Origin: Segniliparus rugosus ATCC BAA-974
Lineage (GTDB): Bacteria; Actinomycetota; Actinomycetes; Mycobacteriales; Mycobacteriaceae
Length of the DNA: 64,000 nt
Assembly (NCBI RefSeq): GCF_000185725.2
Contig: NZ_KI391954.1
Coordinates: 310,001 to 374,000, forward strand
Direction: 5' to 3'
Positions 54,665 to 64,000 of the stretch are shown here, one piece after another. The notes under the pieces were generated by a model, which saw nothing but the letters and a program-made list of their open reading frames with translations, was not told the DNA's origin and did not search any database. Both the position numbers and the translations under genes were made by a program. Position 1 is the stretch's first letter. Each line of letters starts with the position of its first letter.

Positions 54665-55011
54665 TAAGCTCCTGTTGCCGGATGCGCCGTGAGCGACTGC
54701 GCGTTGGAGGATTCGGTTTCGTCGATCTCTTTGGCCGAGGAGGTGAAGTGGCCCGCGGCGATTTCGAGCCTTCCGGAGATATGCGCCGAGCCTGCGGAGA
54801 TGACCTGGTTTTGCGAGGAGACGACTTCGGCGACGGCTTTGCTCACCCGGTCGGAGCCGATGCTCGGGATCCCGCTCTGCGCCCCCGCCAGCTGGGGCAG
54901 TCCTCGAATGCCGTCCGCGAGCGCGGAGATTTTGCCGCCGGCGACGGTGGCCTGGTCGCTGTCGAAGGCGAATTCTGCGCCCTCGGCCCCTTTGCCGAGC
55001 GGAATAGTCAT
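54664..55011 (-). CDS. EspC/WXG100-like small protein, first gene of ESX-like operon
   Basis: A 115-residue helical protein without signal peptide or Cys. After MTIPLGKGAEGAEFAFD the pattern DSDQATVAGGKISALADGIRGL resembles ESX secretion-associated EspC-type proteins (PF10824 type), with a second helix (SDRVSKAVAEVVSSQNQVISA...SGRLEIAAGHF). There is no W-x-G turn. ATG 55011 was chosen for the GGAG and AAGGGG just upstream. TAG/GTG overlap with the next gene. Assignment to the type VII group is by architecture, so moderate. Confidence 0.65.
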   Translation of the reverse strand: MTIPLGKGAEGAEFAFDSDQATVAGGKISALADGIRGLPQLAGAQSGIPSIGSDRVSKAVAEVVSSQNQVISAGSAHISGRLEIAAGHFTSSAKEIDETESSNAQSLTAHPATGA

Positions 55012-55274
55012 GCTCCATGCCCCTTTCCTGTCTGTGACCCTCTTCATCTTAGACGCATCGGCCTCGGTTTTGGTTCCCTCAGCTCCCAGCGCCCCGCATC
55101 AGCGCTTCCTTCCATTCTGGCACGCGCCGATCCGCCGCACCATAGGAGAGCGCGGACGCTCAGGACTGAGCCTTGGATGATCACAAGTTTCTAGTCTTTT
55201 ATGGGATGGAAAGGCGGGCGAGAGGTCTCCTCGCCCATCTTGCCCGGACCGTGGAGGTTTGCGATCATGTCGCT

Positions 55275-55625
55275 ATGAGCGAAGAGGGATCGGCGCGGGG
55301 CGACGACACGTCGGCGGCGTGGGCCGCGAGCGCGGGATTGCGCGCTGCGGCGGTGGTGAGCCTCGGCCTGGCCGCGACATTCCTGATGTTGGCGATGCGG
55401 GCCGTATGGTCGGAAAGCAGTCGAGGATCCGGACATTCGGGGCTGGACTGGTGGCTCGCGCTGGCGTGGACTGTCGTCGGGGTCGTGCTTGCCCGGTTGG
55501 GGAAACGCGCGGTCGAGCGCGGAGTGGAGAGCTTCGCGGTCTCGGCGAGCCTGCTTCTGTCGTTCATGACCCTGGTGCTGGTGCTGATCGGGCTCGTGGC
55601 GGCGTTCTTCTGGGTGTTTGGCTGA
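55275..55625 (+). CDS. Small membrane protein of unknown function
   Basis: A 116-residue protein with three predicted membrane segments (LRAAAVVSLGLAATFLMLAM, WWLALAWTVVGVVLA, LLLSFMTLVLVLIGLVAAFF) and a short acidic N-terminus. ATG 55275 was chosen over an earlier ATG because GATCAT (55263-55268) lies six bases before it, the window's usual start pattern. No family recognised and no operon partner. It faces away from the ESX-like operon. Confidence 0.6.
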   Translation: MSEEGSARGDDTSAAWAASAGLRAAAVVSLGLAATFLMLAMRAVWSESSRGSGHSGLDWWLALAWTVVGVVLARLGKRAVERGVESFAVSASLLLSFMTLVLVLIGLVAAFFWVFG

Positions 55626-55717
55626 CTGCGCGCACAAGGCGGAAGACGCGGCGGACGGGGGCGGAAAAGCCTTCGGCGCGCGTCACTGTCGTGACGACGG
55701 GACGTCTGGACCGTGGG

Positions 55718-55790
55718 TGCCCTCGGCAGGATTCGAACCTGCGACCTTTCGCTCCGGAGGCGAACGCTCTATCCCCTGAGCTACGAAGGC
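55718..55790 (-). tRNA. tRNA-Arg (anticodon CCG)
   Basis: Complete cloverleaf on the minus strand: acceptor GCCTTCG with CGAGGGC (one G-T pair), D arm GCTC/GAGC, anticodon stem TTCGC/GCGAA with loop CTCCGGA (anticodon CCG), T arm GCAGGTTCGAATCCTGC, discriminator A, no encoded CCA. Confidence 0.96.
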
Positions 55791-55916
55791 GTGTGCAGCA
55801 GTTGGGACGGTTCATCCTACCGCATTCGGGCTTTGACGCAAAAACGCTTTTCCCACGTGACGCAGAAAGGGTCCCAGCTCGTCGGCCGGTTCCCGCGCAG
55901 CCTAAGATGTTGCCTC

Positions 55917-57272
55917 GTGACTCCGGTGGACCAAGCGGCGACGACGCTTGCCGCATTAGCCCCTGAGGTCTGGCCGAAGCATGCGGCCCGAGGCGCGGAC
56001 GGGGCCGTCCGGCTCGCAGGCGTTCGCGTGGACGAGTTGATCGAGCGCTACGGCAGCCCTCTTTTCGTGGTGGACAAAGACGATTTCACCGACCGGTGCC
56101 GCCGGTGGGCCGAGGCGTTCGGCCCCCGGAACGTGCATTACGCGTCGAAGGCGTTCTTAAGCGGGCAGCTCGCGCATTGGCTGGACGAGGAGGGCCTCGC
56201 CCTCGACGTGTGCTCGGGCGGCGAGCTGGCCATCGCGCTGCGCGGGGGGTTCCCGCCCGGCCGGATCACTTTGCACGGCAATAACAAATCGGTCGCCGAA
56301 CTCCGGCGGGCGGTCGATGTCGGGGTCGAGGCGGTCGTCCTTGACTCGTTCGAGGAGATCGCGCGCCTGGACGAGGTCTGCGCGGAGCTGGGGCGGGAGC
56401 AGGACGTCCTCGTGCGCCTCACCGTCGGGGTCGAGGCGCACACCCACGAAGCCATCGCCACCGCGCATGAGGATCAGAAGTTCGGCTTCTCAGTCGCCTC
56501 CGGGGTGGCGCTCGAGGCGGTGCGCCGCGTGCTCGCGCGACCTCGGCTGCGCTTGATCGGCTTCCACAGCCACATCGGCTCGCAGATCCTCGACCTCGAC
56601 GGATTCCGGCTCGCCGCCGGGCGGGTCGCCGCGTTCGCCGAAGAGGCGGTCCGGGCGCTCGGCGCGATTCCGACGCTCCGCGTGCTCGACCTCGGCGGCG
56701 GGCTCGGCGTCTCCTACCAGCCGGACGAACGCCCGCCCGCCCCTTCGGACCTGGCCGAAGCCGTCCGCAAAGAGATCGAGCAGTACCCGGCGGCGGCGGG
56801 ACTTTCCGTCGCCGTGGAGCCAGGCCGGTCCGTCATCGCGTCGGGCACGGTCACCCTCTACACTGTCGGCACGGTGAAACACGTCGTGCTCGACGGCGGG
56901 GCGACCCGCACATACGTGAGCGTCGACGGGGGGATGAGCGACAACATCCGTCCCGCCTTGTACGGGGCGAAATACGACGCGCGGCTCGTCTCCCGGGTCG
57001 GCGCGTCCGAGCCCGCGCAGTCCCGCGTGGTCGGCAAGCATTGCGAGACCGGGGACATCCTTGTGCGGGACTGCCTCCTGCCGCAGGACGTCGCTCCGGG
57101 CGACGTCCTCGCCGTCGCGAGCACCGGCGCGTACTGCTACTCGCTTTCGAGCCGCTATAACGCGCTGCTCAGGCCTGCGGTCGCAGCGGTGGAGGACGGA
57201 CGTTCGTGGCTCATGCTGCGCAGGGAGACCGAAGCCGACTTGTTGAGCCTGGAGGTGCCAGATGGCGAATAA
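55917..57272 (+). CDS. lysA: Diaminopimelate decarboxylase
   Basis: A 451-residue PLP enzyme making lysine from meso-diaminopimelate. Seen: the PLP Lys in [11 protein letters not shown] (~76), GNNKS (~121), [10 protein letters not shown] (~216), the phosphate-binding [10 protein letters not shown] (~302) and [14 protein letters not shown] (~375) with the active-site Cys and Glu. Start is GTG 55917, eight bases after TAAGAT (55903-55908); longer in-frame extension covers the tRNA-Arg region and is rejected. Its end overlaps hom by 11 bases. In Mycobacterium argS usually precedes lysA; here a tRNA-Arg gene does. Confidence 0.95.
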   Translation: MTPVDQAATTLAALAPEVWPKHAARGADGAVRLAGVRVDELIERYGSPLFVVDKDDFTDRCRRWAEAFGPRNVHYASKAFLSGQLAHWLDEEGLALDVCSGGELAIALRGGFPPGRITLHGNNKSVAELRRAVDVGVEAVVLDSFEEIARLDEVCAELGREQDVLVRLTVGVEAHTHEAIATAHEDQKFGFSVASGVALEAVRRVLARPRLRLIGFHSHIGSQILDLDGFRLAAGRVAAFAEEAVRALGAIPTLRVLDLGGGLGVSYQPDERPPAPSDLAEAVRKEIEQYPAAAGLSVAVEPGRSVIASGTVTLYTVGTVKHVVLDGGATRTYVSVDGGMSDNIRPALYGAKYDARLVSRVGASEPAQSRVVGKHCETGDILVRDCLLPQDVAPGDVLAVASTGAYCYSLSSRYNALLRPAVAAVEDGRSWLMLRRETEADLLSLEVPDGE

Positions 57273-58599
57273 GAGCGACGAGACGCGCCGCGAGATCGGA
57301 GTCGGGCTGCTCGGACTCGGCACTGTCGGGTCCGAAGTGGCGCGGGTGCTCATCGAGGACGCCGAGGAGCTGGCCGCAAGGGTGGGCGCGAAGCTGGTGC
57401 TGCGCGGCGTGGCCGTGCGCAACCTCGACGCGGCCCGGGGGGCCTCGGCGGGGCTGGTCGATCCGGCCCTGCTGACCACCGAAGCCGCCGAACTGGTCGA
57501 ACGGGACGACGTGGACGTCGTGGTCGAGCTGATCGGCGGGATCAACCCCGCGAAGGAGCTCATCCGGCAGGCGTTGCGCGCGGGCAAGTCCGTCGTGTCC
57601 GCCAACAAGGCGCTGTTCGCCGCGCATTCCGCGAAGCTGTTCGAGGCGGCGCAGAAGGCCAAGGTCGATTTGTTCTTCGAGGCGGCCGTCGCGGGGGCCA
57701 TCCCGGTCATCCGCCCTCTGCGCCAGTCATTGGCGGGGGACCGGGTCACCACGGTGGCCGGGATCGTCAACGGCACAACGAACTTCATCCTCTCTGCTAT
57801 GGACTCGGAGGGCGACGACTACGCCGACGTGCTGCGCCAGGCGCAGGAGCTCGGCTACGCCGAGGCTGACCCCACGGCGGACGTCGGCGGGCACGATGCG
57901 GCGGCGAAGACCGCGATCCTCGCCTCCATCGCCTTCCACACCAGGGTCACCGCCTCGGACGTGCATGTCGAAGGCATCACCGAGATCACAGCGGCGGACG
58001 TCGAGTCGGCCAAGCAACTCGGCTACACGATCAAGCTCTTGTCGCTCTCCGAGCGGGTGGTCGGCGAAGACGGCAAGGAGCGGGTCTCGGCAAGGGTGTA
58101 CCCGGCGCTCGTGCCGCGCTCGCACCCGCTGGCGAGCGTCAACGGCGCGTACAACGCGGTCGTCGTGGAAGCGGTGAACGCCGGCAGGCTCATGTTCTAC
58201 GGCCAGGGGGCGGGCGGCGCGCCGACGGCTTCGTCGGTCGCGGGCGACCTCGTCGCCGCCGCCCGCAACGTGGTGCTCGGGCGGGCGGTCGCGAGCGAGT
58301 CGACGTACGCGAAGCTGCCTATCGCCTCCATCGGGGACGTGGCCGCACGGTATTTCGTGCGCATGCGGGTGGACGACCGCCCCGGCGTGCTCTCCTCGGT
58401 GGCCTCGGTTTTCGCGAAACGCGACGTCAGCATCGCGACGGTGCTGCAGAAAGGCGTGATCGAAGGCGGCGCGGAGATCATCATCATCACGCACTCCGCG
58501 TTGGGCAGCGCCCTCGCGGAGACGGTGCGCGAGGTGGAAGATCTCCCGGCGGTGGTCGAGGTGGAGAGCGTCTTGCGATTGGAGTTCGAGAATGACTAG
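57262..58599 (+). CDS. hom: Homoserine dehydrogenase
   Basis: A 445-residue NAD(P)-dependent enzyme reducing aspartate semialdehyde to homoserine (called thrA in Mycobacterium). Seen: nucleotide-binding [16 protein letters not shown] (~14), [10 protein letters not shown] (catalytic region ~113), [14 protein letters not shown] (~168), [16 protein letters not shown] with catalytic Asp/Lys (~200), and a C-terminal ACT domain ([14 protein letters not shown]) that should give feedback inhibition by threonine. ATG 57262 is inside lysA by 11 bases, so translation is coupled. Confidence 0.96.
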   Translation: MANKSDETRREIGVGLLGLGTVGSEVARVLIEDAEELAARVGAKLVLRGVAVRNLDAARGASAGLVDPALLTTEAAELVERDDVDVVVELIGGINPAKELIRQALRAGKSVVSANKALFAAHSAKLFEAAQKAKVDLFFEAAVAGAIPVIRPLRQSLAGDRVTTVAGIVNGTTNFILSAMDSEGDDYADVLRQAQELGYAEADPTADVGGHDAAAKTAILASIAFHTRVTASDVHVEGITEITAADVESAKQLGYTIKLLSLSERVVGEDGKERVSARVYPALVPRSHPLASVNGAYNAVVVEAVNAGRLMFYGQGAGGAPTASSVAGDLVAAARNVVLGRAVASESTYAKLPIASIGDVAARYFVRMRVDDRPGVLSSVASVFAKRDVSIATVLQKGVIEGGAEIIIITHSALGSALAETVREVEDLPAVVEVESVLRLEFEND

Positions 58600-59668
58600 C
58601 AAAGCTTGGCCGGGGCTGATCACGGCGTATCGGCAGTGGCTGGACCTCGGGGCGGCCCAAGGCTCCGCCGCCGAGCCGGTGACGCTCCTCGAGGGCAACA
58701 CCCCGCTCGTCCCCGCGCCCCGGATCGGCGAGCTCGTCGGGGGCGAGGTCTGGCTGAAGGTGGAGGGCGCGAACCCCACCGGCTCCTTCAAAGACCGGGG
58801 GATGACCGCCGCGGTGACCGACGCGGTGGCTCGCGGCCAGAAGGTGCTGCTGTGCGCTTCGACGGGGAACACCTCCGCCTCCGCCGCCGCGTACGCCGCG
58901 CGGGCGGGCCTGGCCTGCGCCGTCCTGATCCCCGAGGGCAAGATCGCGGCGGGCAAGCTCGCCCAGGCCGTCGTGTACGGCGCGAAGATCATCCAGGTGC
59001 GCGGCAATTTCGACGACTGCCTGGAGCTCGCGCGCAAGACCGCCGCCTCGTTCCCCCAAGTGGCGCTCGTGAACTCGGTGAACCCGGTGCGCATCGAAGG
59101 GCAGAAGACCGCCGCCTTCGAGATCATGGACGCGCTCGGCCGGGCTCCGGACATCCACGCGCTGCCGGTCGGCAACGCCGGGAATATCACCGCGTACTGG
59201 CGTGGTTACAAGCAGTGGCACGAGGCAGGGGTCGTGCCCTCCAGGCCCAAGATGCTCGGCGTGCAGGCGGCAGGGGCCGCCCCGCTCGTGCATGGAGCCC
59301 CGGTCAAGGAGCCGGAGACGATCGCGACGGCGATCCGGATCGGCGCTCCCGCCTCGTGGGACTCCGCGGTCGCCGCGAAAGACCAGTCCGGCGGGCAGTT
59401 CCGGGCGGTGACCGACGAGGTGCTGCTGGAGGCGTACCGGCTCCTGGCGAGCAAGGAAGGCGTGTTCGTCGAGCCCGCGTCCGCGACCTCGGTCGCGGGC
59501 CTGCTCGCCGCCCACGCAGAGGGCTGGGTGCCCGAAGGCAGCCTCGTGGTCGCGACCGTGACCGGCAACGGGCTCAAAGACCCCGACACCGCGCTCAAAT
59601 CCATGCCCGACCTCAAGGCGATCGACGTGGACCCCGCGCTCGTGTTGAGCGAGCTCGGCCTTGGCTGA
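58592..59668 (+). CDS. thrC: Threonine synthase
   Basis: A 358-residue PLP enzyme converting phosphohomoserine to threonine. Seen: PLP Lys in [14 protein letters not shown] (~66), [19 protein letters not shown] (~90), [17 protein letters not shown] (~152) and [16 protein letters not shown] (~190). Compact, class II-like form usual for actinobacteria. ATG 58592 overlaps hom by eight bases. Product of thrB is its substrate, and thrB follows with another eight-base overlap. Confidence 0.96.
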   Translation: MTSKAWPGLITAYRQWLDLGAAQGSAAEPVTLLEGNTPLVPAPRIGELVGGEVWLKVEGANPTGSFKDRGMTAAVTDAVARGQKVLLCASTGNTSASAAAYAARAGLACAVLIPEGKIAAGKLAQAVVYGAKIIQVRGNFDDCLELARKTAASFPQVALVNSVNPVRIEGQKTAAFEIMDALGRAPDIHALPVGNAGNITAYWRGYKQWHEAGVVPSRPKMLGVQAAGAAPLVHGAPVKEPETIATAIRIGAPASWDSAVAAKDQSGGQFRAVTDEVLLEAYRLLASKEGVFVEPASATSVAGLLAAHAEGWVPEGSLVVATVTGNGLKDPDTALKSMPDLKAIDVDPALVLSELGLG

Positions 59669-60581
59669 CGCGTTGCCCCTCGGGCTGTCCGCGACGGTCC
59701 GAGTGCCCGCTTCCAGCGCCAATCTCGGCTCGGGCTTCGATTCCCTCGCCGTCGCGCTCGCGATCTACGACGAGGTGACCGCGACCGTCGCGGAGAGCGG
59801 CTTGCGCGTCGAGGTCGTCGGCGAAGACGCCGACGTGGTGGCGGTGGACGAGCGGCACCTGGTCGTGCAAGCCATCCGCCGAGGGCTCCAGGCTCGGGGC
59901 TGGAGCGCTCCTGGGCTGCTGGTCCGTTGCGTCAACGCCGTGCCGCACGCGCGCGGGCTCGGCTCCTCCGCCGCCGCCGCGGTGGGGGGGCTCGCCGTCG
60001 CGCAGGCGCTCGCCGCCAAAGCGGCGGGCAGCGAGGAACTGTTGGACCAAGCGCAGCTCGTCCAGCTCGGCGGGGAGTTCGAGGGGCATCCCGACAACGC
60101 CGCCGCGAGCGCGCTCGGCGGAGCGGTGGTGTCCTGGGCCGAGGGCGGCGGACAGTACCGAGCCGCGCCGATCCGACTCTCCCCGCAGGTGTCGCCGGTG
60201 GTCTTCATCCCGCAATCGCGCGGATTGACGCATGTCTCGCGCGGCGTACTCCCGTCGCTCGTGCCCCGCGAGGACGCGGTTGCGAATCTCTCGCGCAGCG
60301 CGCTCATGGTGCTGGCCCTCAGCGCCGACCCCGCGCTGCTGTTCGCCGCGTCGGAAGACCGGCTCCACCAGCCGCACCGGGCCGCCGAGCAGCCGGAGAC
60401 CGCCGCATTGGTGCAGGCGCTGCGCGACCGGGGCGTCGCCGCGATGGTCTCCGGGGCCGGGCCTTCCGTTTTGGCTTTGACTTCGGGGGACGCGGATCGG
60501 CTCGCCTGCGCCGAAGCGCCGGTCGGGCACTGCTGGGAGCGTCGGGAGGTCTCGTTCGCGCAGGGCGTCCAAGCACGGTGA
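59661..60581 (+). CDS. thrB: Homoserine kinase
   Basis: A 306-residue GHMP kinase that phosphorylates homoserine before ThrC acts. Seen: [19 protein letters not shown] near 14-32, the ATP loop [16 protein letters not shown] (~96-111), [14 protein letters not shown] (~138), and C-terminal [12 protein letters not shown] (~270). The start codon is TTG 59661, inside thrC by eight bases; no ATG or GTG in the right place was found. It ends the lysA-hom-thrC-thrB chain. rho follows after a 400-base leader. Confidence 0.94.
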   Translation: MADALPLGLSATVRVPASSANLGSGFDSLAVALAIYDEVTATVAESGLRVEVVGEDADVVAVDERHLVVQAIRRGLQARGWSAPGLLVRCVNAVPHARGLGSSAAAAVGGLAVAQALAAKAAGSEELLDQAQLVQLGGEFEGHPDNAAASALGGAVVSWAEGGGQYRAAPIRLSPQVSPVVFIPQSRGLTHVSRGVLPSLVPREDAVANLSRSALMVLALSADPALLFAASEDRLHQPHRAAEQPETAALVQALRDRGVAAMVSGAGPSVLALTSGDADRLACAEAPVGHCWERREVSFAQGVQAR

Positions 60582-60614
60582 GCGAGATCGGGGAGCCGCC
60601 ACACCGGGGGGCTG

Positions 60615-60644
60615 TTGCGAGAGACGAAAAAAAGTCGGTATACT
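60615..60644 (+). promoter_or_regulatory. Candidate rho promoter
   Basis: TTGCGA (60615-60620), 18-base spacer, TATACT (60639-60644): a near-consensus promoter after an A-rich tract (AAAAAAA). It predicts a start near 60651 and an untranslated leader of about 330 bases before rho. Confidence 0.6.
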
Positions 60645-60984
60645 TGGCTTCGTCCAGCTAGGGACATTCTGCGCTGGGGCAAGCGACCATTATTTGTGCG
60701 AAATTTGTGCGAACAGTACTTGCGCTTGCGCTCAAGTCCGTTTGCCGTTTCGTCGATATGTTTCGATCAGCGGTTTCGTGTGTCGCAGTCCTCGCGGGAC
60801 AGGCAGTGAACGTAGGGAATCATCAGCACGCAATGACGATTGACGGCTTGGTCGCGGGCCGCGTTCGCGCGGTTCAAGGAGGAAGAGAGGGCCTCGGCCC
60901 CGCGCCCGCGCAAGCCTCGCGCGAGATGAAAACCTCAGACTCAAGAAACTTCAGACTCACAAGAAAACGAAGAAAGGATCATCC
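60645..60984 (+). promoter_or_regulatory. Long rho leader
   Basis: About 330 bases with no convincing gene, between the rho promoter and GTG 60985. It holds an exact 11-base tandem repeat (ATTTGTGCGAA, 60692-60702 and 60703-60713), is AT-richer than coding DNA and ends in CAGACTCAAGAAACTT-like unstructured, C/A-rich stretches. Rho of many bacteria controls its own synthesis through a long leader, so an attenuator is plausible here. Frames within it (for example at 60707) lack ribosome sites. Confidence 0.5.
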
Positions 60985-62820
60985 GTGACTGATACGGATC
61001 TGTTGACCGCTCCGGCTTCCGGCCCGAGGTTGAACACCATGGTCCTCACCGAGCTGCGGGCGATTGCTTCCGGCTTAGGCTTGACGGGCATTTCCGGGAT
61101 GCGCAAGAGCGACCTCATCGAGGCGATCGAGAGCAAGCAGAAAGGCGGCGGCTCCGAGAAGAAGGCCGCCAAGCCCGCCGAGGCTCCCGCGAAGGAGCAG
61201 GCTCCGCCTGCGCCGACCGCCGAGCAGCAGCCGTTGACGGCGCAGCCGCAAGAGGCTCCCGCCGCCGAAGCCGACGGGGGAAAGCGCAACGAGACCGAGC
61301 AGCGCAACGAGACCGAGCAGAACGGCGCGGAGCAGTCGGACGAGCGCCGCTCGTCCCGCAGCTCGCGCCGCCGCCGTTCGGGCTCGCGCCGCTCCGGCGA
61401 GGAGCAGGATCAGGACAACGCAACCCCTGCTGAGCCCACCGGCGGGCAGAACGGCGCCTCTGAGGGGAAACCCGCCGAGAACGGGCTCGCCGCGGCGGAG
61501 AACGGAGCCGCGCCGCGTTCCGCCGCCGAAGTCGATGACGACGAGGAAGGCGGGCGGGGCCGTCGCGGCAGGCGGTTCCGCGACCGCGACCGCCGCCGAG
61601 GCAGGGGCGAGCGCGGCGAGGGCGACGACCGCGTCGTCTCCGCCCCGCGCGAAGACGACGTGCTCCAGCCAGTCGCCGGCATTTTGGACCTCATGGACAA
61701 CTACGCGTTCCTGCGCACCTCCGGTTACGTGCCGGGGCAGGGCGACGTGTACGTCTCCATGAACATGATCCGCAAGTACGGCCTGCGGCGGGGCGACGCG
61801 ATCATCGGAGCCGTGAAGGCCCCGAAGGAAAGCGGCGGCCAGGGCGACGGCGGCAACCAGCGGCAGAAGTTCAACCCGCTGGTGCGGATCGACTCGGTGA
61901 GCGGGATCGAGCCGGATCGCGCGCTGCGCCGCCCGGAGTTCTCCAAGCTCACCCCGCTCTACCCCAACCAGCGGCTGCGGCTGGAGACCACGCCGGACCG
62001 GCTTTCCACGCGTGTGATCGACCTGATCATGCCGATCGGCAAGGGGCAGCGCGCGCTCATCGTGTCGCCGCCCAAAGCGGGTAAGACCACGATCCTGCAG
62101 GACATCGCCAACGCGATCACCCAGAACAACCCGGAGTGCTACCTCATGGTGGTGCTCGTGGACGAGCGTCCGGAAGAAGTCACCGACATGCAGCGTTCGG
62201 TGCGCGGCGAGGTCATCGCCTCGACCTTCGACCGCCCGCCCGCCGACCACACGATGGTCGCCGAGCTCGCCATCGAGCGGGCCAAACGCCTCGTGGAGCT
62301 CGGCAGGGACGTCGTGGTCCTGCTTGACTCGATCACCCGCCTCGGCCGCGCGTACAACAACGCCTCCCCGGCCTCGGGCCGCATCCTCTCCGGCGGCGTG
62401 GACGCGACCGCGCTCTATCCGCCGAAACGATTCCTCGGGGCCGCCCGCAACATCGAGAACGGCGGGTCGCTCACGATCATCGCCACCGCGATGGTCGAGA
62501 CCGGGTCGACCGGCGACACGGTCATCTTCGAGGAGTTCAAGGGCACCGGCAACGCCGAGCTCAAACTCGACCGGAAGGTCGCCGAGCGCCGTGTCTTCCC
62601 CGCTGTGGACGTGCACCCCTCCGGCACGCGCAAAGACGAGCTGCTGCTCGGCTCCGACGAGTTCCAGGTCGTGCACAAGCTGCGCAGGCTCCTCTCGGGC
62701 CTCGACACGCACCAGGCCATCGACTTGCTCATCTCGCAGCTGCGCAAGACCAAGTCCAACGTCGAGTTCCTTGTGCAGGTCTCGAAGACGGCTCCGGGGC
62801 AATTGGACCAGGACAACTAG
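60985..62820 (+). CDS. rho: Transcription termination factor Rho
   Basis: A 611-residue hexameric RNA helicase/translocase. N-terminal helix bundle (LTELRAIASGLGLTGIS), then the actinobacterial insertion of about 160 residues rich in Arg/Glu/Gln/Asn (70-230, [15 protein letters not shown]), then the RNA-binding cold-shock fold (GILDLMDNYAFLRTSGYVPG), and the ATPase core with Walker A PPKAGKTTIL (~361), DERPEEVTDMQRSV (Walker B region), LDSITRLGRAYNN, and arginine finger region. The insertion is usual in the group and aids termination on GC-rich RNA. Start GTG 60985 has AAAGGA seven bases before. Confidence 0.97.
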   Translation: MTDTDLLTAPASGPRLNTMVLTELRAIASGLGLTGISGMRKSDLIEAIESKQKGGGSEKKAAKPAEAPAKEQAPPAPTAEQQPLTAQPQEAPAAEADGGKRNETEQRNETEQNGAEQSDERRSSRSSRRRRSGSRRSGEEQDQDNATPAEPTGGQNGASEGKPAENGLAAAENGAAPRSAAEVDDDEEGGRGRRGRRFRDRDRRRGRGERGEGDDRVVSAPREDDVLQPVAGILDLMDNYAFLRTSGYVPGQGDVYVSMNMIRKYGLRRGDAIIGAVKAPKESGGQGDGGNQRQKFNPLVRIDSVSGIEPDRALRRPEFSKLTPLYPNQRLRLETTPDRLSTRVIDLIMPIGKGQRALIVSPPKAGKTTILQDIANAITQNNPECYLMVVLVDERPEEVTDMQRSVRGEVIASTFDRPPADHTMVAELAIERAKRLVELGRDVVVLLDSITRLGRAYNNASPASGRILSGGVDATALYPPKRFLGAARNIENGGSLTIIATAMVETGSTGDTVIFEEFKGTGNAELKLDRKVAERRVFPAVDVHPSGTRKDELLLGSDEFQVVHKLRRLLSGLDTHQAIDLLISQLRKTKSNVEFLVQVSKTAPGQLDQDN

Positions 62821-62955
62821 CCCGGCCGAGATCGGTGATTCGCTTTTCGGCGGACTCATATCTACACTGGAATACCGGCCGCGCTCTGCGCGTTACACAC
62901 ACGACCTGATAAGCCGGCCCTGACCAAGACCAGGGCCACAACGATAGGCTGAACC

Positions 62956-63168
62956 ATGAAAGCTGGGATCCATCCCGACTACGTGCTGACGACCGTCACC
63001 TGCGGTTGCGGCAGCACCTTCCAGACCCGGAGCACCGAGACGAAAGGCGCGATCACGGTCGAAGTCTGCTCGGCGTGCCACCCGTTCTACACCGGCAAGC
63101 AGAAGATCCTCGACTCCGGCGGCCGCGTGGCCCGCTTCGAGGCTCGCTACGGCAAGCGGAAGAAGTAA
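62956..63168 (+). CDS. rpmE: 50S ribosomal protein L31 (zinc-containing form)
   Basis: A 70-residue L31 of the zinc (C+) type: cysteines in TCGCGSTF (16, 18) and CSACHPFY (38, 41), start MKAGIHPDY and basic end ARYGKRKK. The C- form used under zinc starvation would lack these. TAGGCT (62945-62950) is five bases before ATG, so it may be leaderless. A hairpin (GGCCCTG/CAGGGCC, 62916-62937) lies just upstream. Gene order rho-rpmE-prfA is as in Mycobacterium. Confidence 0.96.
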   Translation: MKAGIHPDYVLTTVTCGCGSTFQTRSTETKGAITVEVCSACHPFYTGKQKILDSGGRVARFEARYGKRKK

Positions 63169-63189
63169 GGATCAGCTGACGAGCGACGA

Positions 63190-63228
63190 GGTCGGCGCGC
63201 GCGTTGCGCGCGCCGACCTTTGCTTTTT
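63190..63228 (+). terminator. rpmE terminator
   Basis: Thirteen-base perfect stem (63190-63202 with 63206-63218), loop GTT, then TTTGCTTTTT. Strong intrinsic terminator between rpmE and prfA. Confidence 0.88.
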
Positions 63229-63239
63229 GGCCTGTTGCT

Positions 63240-64000
63240 ATGACGAATTCATTAGACGAGCTCATCGCCGAATACGAGAGCCTGCAAGAGCGTTGGGCGG
63301 ACCCCTCGCTGCAGGAGGACGTCGCGGCGGCGAAGAAGGTCGGCAAACGAGTCGCGGAACTCGCGCCGATCTACGAGGCGCACGCGCAGCGGGAGGCCGC
63401 GCAAGCGGACCTCGCGGCCGCGCATGAGCTCGCGGAGCTCGACCCCGAGTTCGCGAAGGAAGAGGTCGAACGCCTCACCGGACGCATCTCGGAGCTCGAC
63501 GAGGAGTTGGACGAGCTGCTCGCGCCGCGCGATCCGCACGACGGGGAGGACGTGGTCCTCGAAGTGAAGGCCGGAGCGGGCGGCGAGGAGTCCGCCCTCT
63601 TCGCGGGCGACCTCATCCGCATGTACACCAAGTTCGCGGAGCGCCGCCGTTGGCGCGTCGAGGTGCTCAGCATCGCCGAATCCGACCTCGGCGGCGTCAA
63701 AGACGCGACGATCTCGATCAAACGCACCGGAGGAGACCAGTCGCCCGCGCAGGGAGTCTGGGCCTGGCTCAAGCACGAGGGCGGGGTGCACCGCGTGCAG
63801 CGCGTGCCCGCCACCGAGTCGCAGGGCCGCATCCACACCTCTGCGGCCGGAGTCCTCGCGTACCCGGAGCCGGAAGACGCGCCGGAAGTCGTCATCGACG
63901 AGTCCGAGCTGCGCATCGACGTGTACCGCTCCTCCGGCAAGGGCGGGCAGGGCGTGAACACAACGGACTCCGCCGTCCGCATCACCCACCTGCCCACCGG
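63240..64000 (+). CDS. prfA: Peptide chain release factor 1, 5' part (cut by window end)
   Basis: The first 253 codons of RF1, which releases the peptide at UAA and UAG. Domain 1 is helical ([19 protein letters not shown] onward); domain 2 has [21 protein letters not shown] and [18 protein letters not shown]; the peptidyl-transferase GGQ loop is present as [18 protein letters not shown] just before the window ends. The tripeptide PAT ([16 protein letters not shown]) marks RF1 rather than RF2 (SPF). ATG 63240 is the only reasonable start. Confidence 0.97.
   Translation, partial: MTNSLDELIAEYESLQERWADPSLQEDVAAAKKVGKRVAELAPIYEAHAQREAAQADLAAAHELAELDPEFAKEEVERLTGRISELDEELDELLAPRDPHDGEDVVLEVKAGAGGEESALFAGDLIRMYTKFAERRRWRVEVLSIAESDLGGVKDATISIKRTGGDQSPAQGVWAWLKHEGGVHRVQRVPATESQGRIHTSAAGVLAYPEPEDAPEVVIDESELRIDVYRSSGKGGQGVNTTDSAVRITHLPT

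Noticed and set aside
60707-60988. 93-codon frame in the rho leader
   Set aside because: No ribosome site, overlaps the rho start out of frame, and its product has no recognisable character; treated as untranslated leader.

Overview
This window looks like the chromosome of a high-GC actinobacterium of the order Mycobacteriales. Several gene orders match those I remember from Mycobacterium: whiB2 / DUF3499 / manB / TobH / manA; membrane adenylate cyclase next to nucS; rpsA, coaE, uvrB; and lysA, hom, thrC, thrB, rho, rpmE, prfA. A mycothiol-dependent-enzyme family protein, a DesA1-type acyl-ACP desaturase, PknH-type sensor-domain proteins and a type VII (ESX)-like operon agree with this. No PE/PPE gene is seen, and many secreted proteins are not familiar from Mycobacterium. 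My best guess is a deep relative such as Segniliparus; the genus is an inference.

Layout. 1-6 kb: 3' part of ppc, small unknown genes, lemA, a zinc-ribbon protein, an RNase H/phosphatase fusion, then the RNase P RNA. 6-8 kb: a methyltransferase and a secreted protease facing whiB2. 8-14 kb: the mannose-phosphate block that feeds GDP-mannose and cell-wall mannolipid synthesis, and a cation exporter. 14-17 kb: a lower-GC alarmone-synthetase-like gene, speG and a DUF222/HNH gene. 17-21.2 kb: secreted proteins, two duplicated sensor-domain proteins, an adenylate cyclase and nucS. 21.4-32.3 kb: a secreted GH65 glycosidase, a methyltransferase, a serine hydrolase, tRNA-Val, desA1, lipoproteins and Pro-rich secreted proteins. 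32.5-42 kb: rpsA, a frame-broken coaE, a pentapeptide protein, a frame-broken repeat protein, a lectin/LysM protein with a 42-residue partner, an MFS transporter and uvrB. 42-46.4 kb: a mycothiol-type enzyme and a valine-catabolism operon. 46.5-50.2 kb: an SbcD/SbcC-like pair. 50.2-55 kb: an ESX-like three-gene operon. 55-64 kb: tRNA-Arg, lysA-hom-thrC-thrB in one overlapping chain, rho, rpmE and the 5' part of prfA.

Two themes run through the window. First, many genes begin exactly six bases after a TANNNT hexamer, the arrangement expected for leaderless mRNAs; I used it to choose several starts. Second, two neighbouring genes (coaE and the repeat protein at 35.9-36.7 kb) are each broken at a six-base G/C homopolymer, which suggests sequencing errors rather than real pseudogenes. 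No insertion sequence, prophage or CRISPR array was seen.
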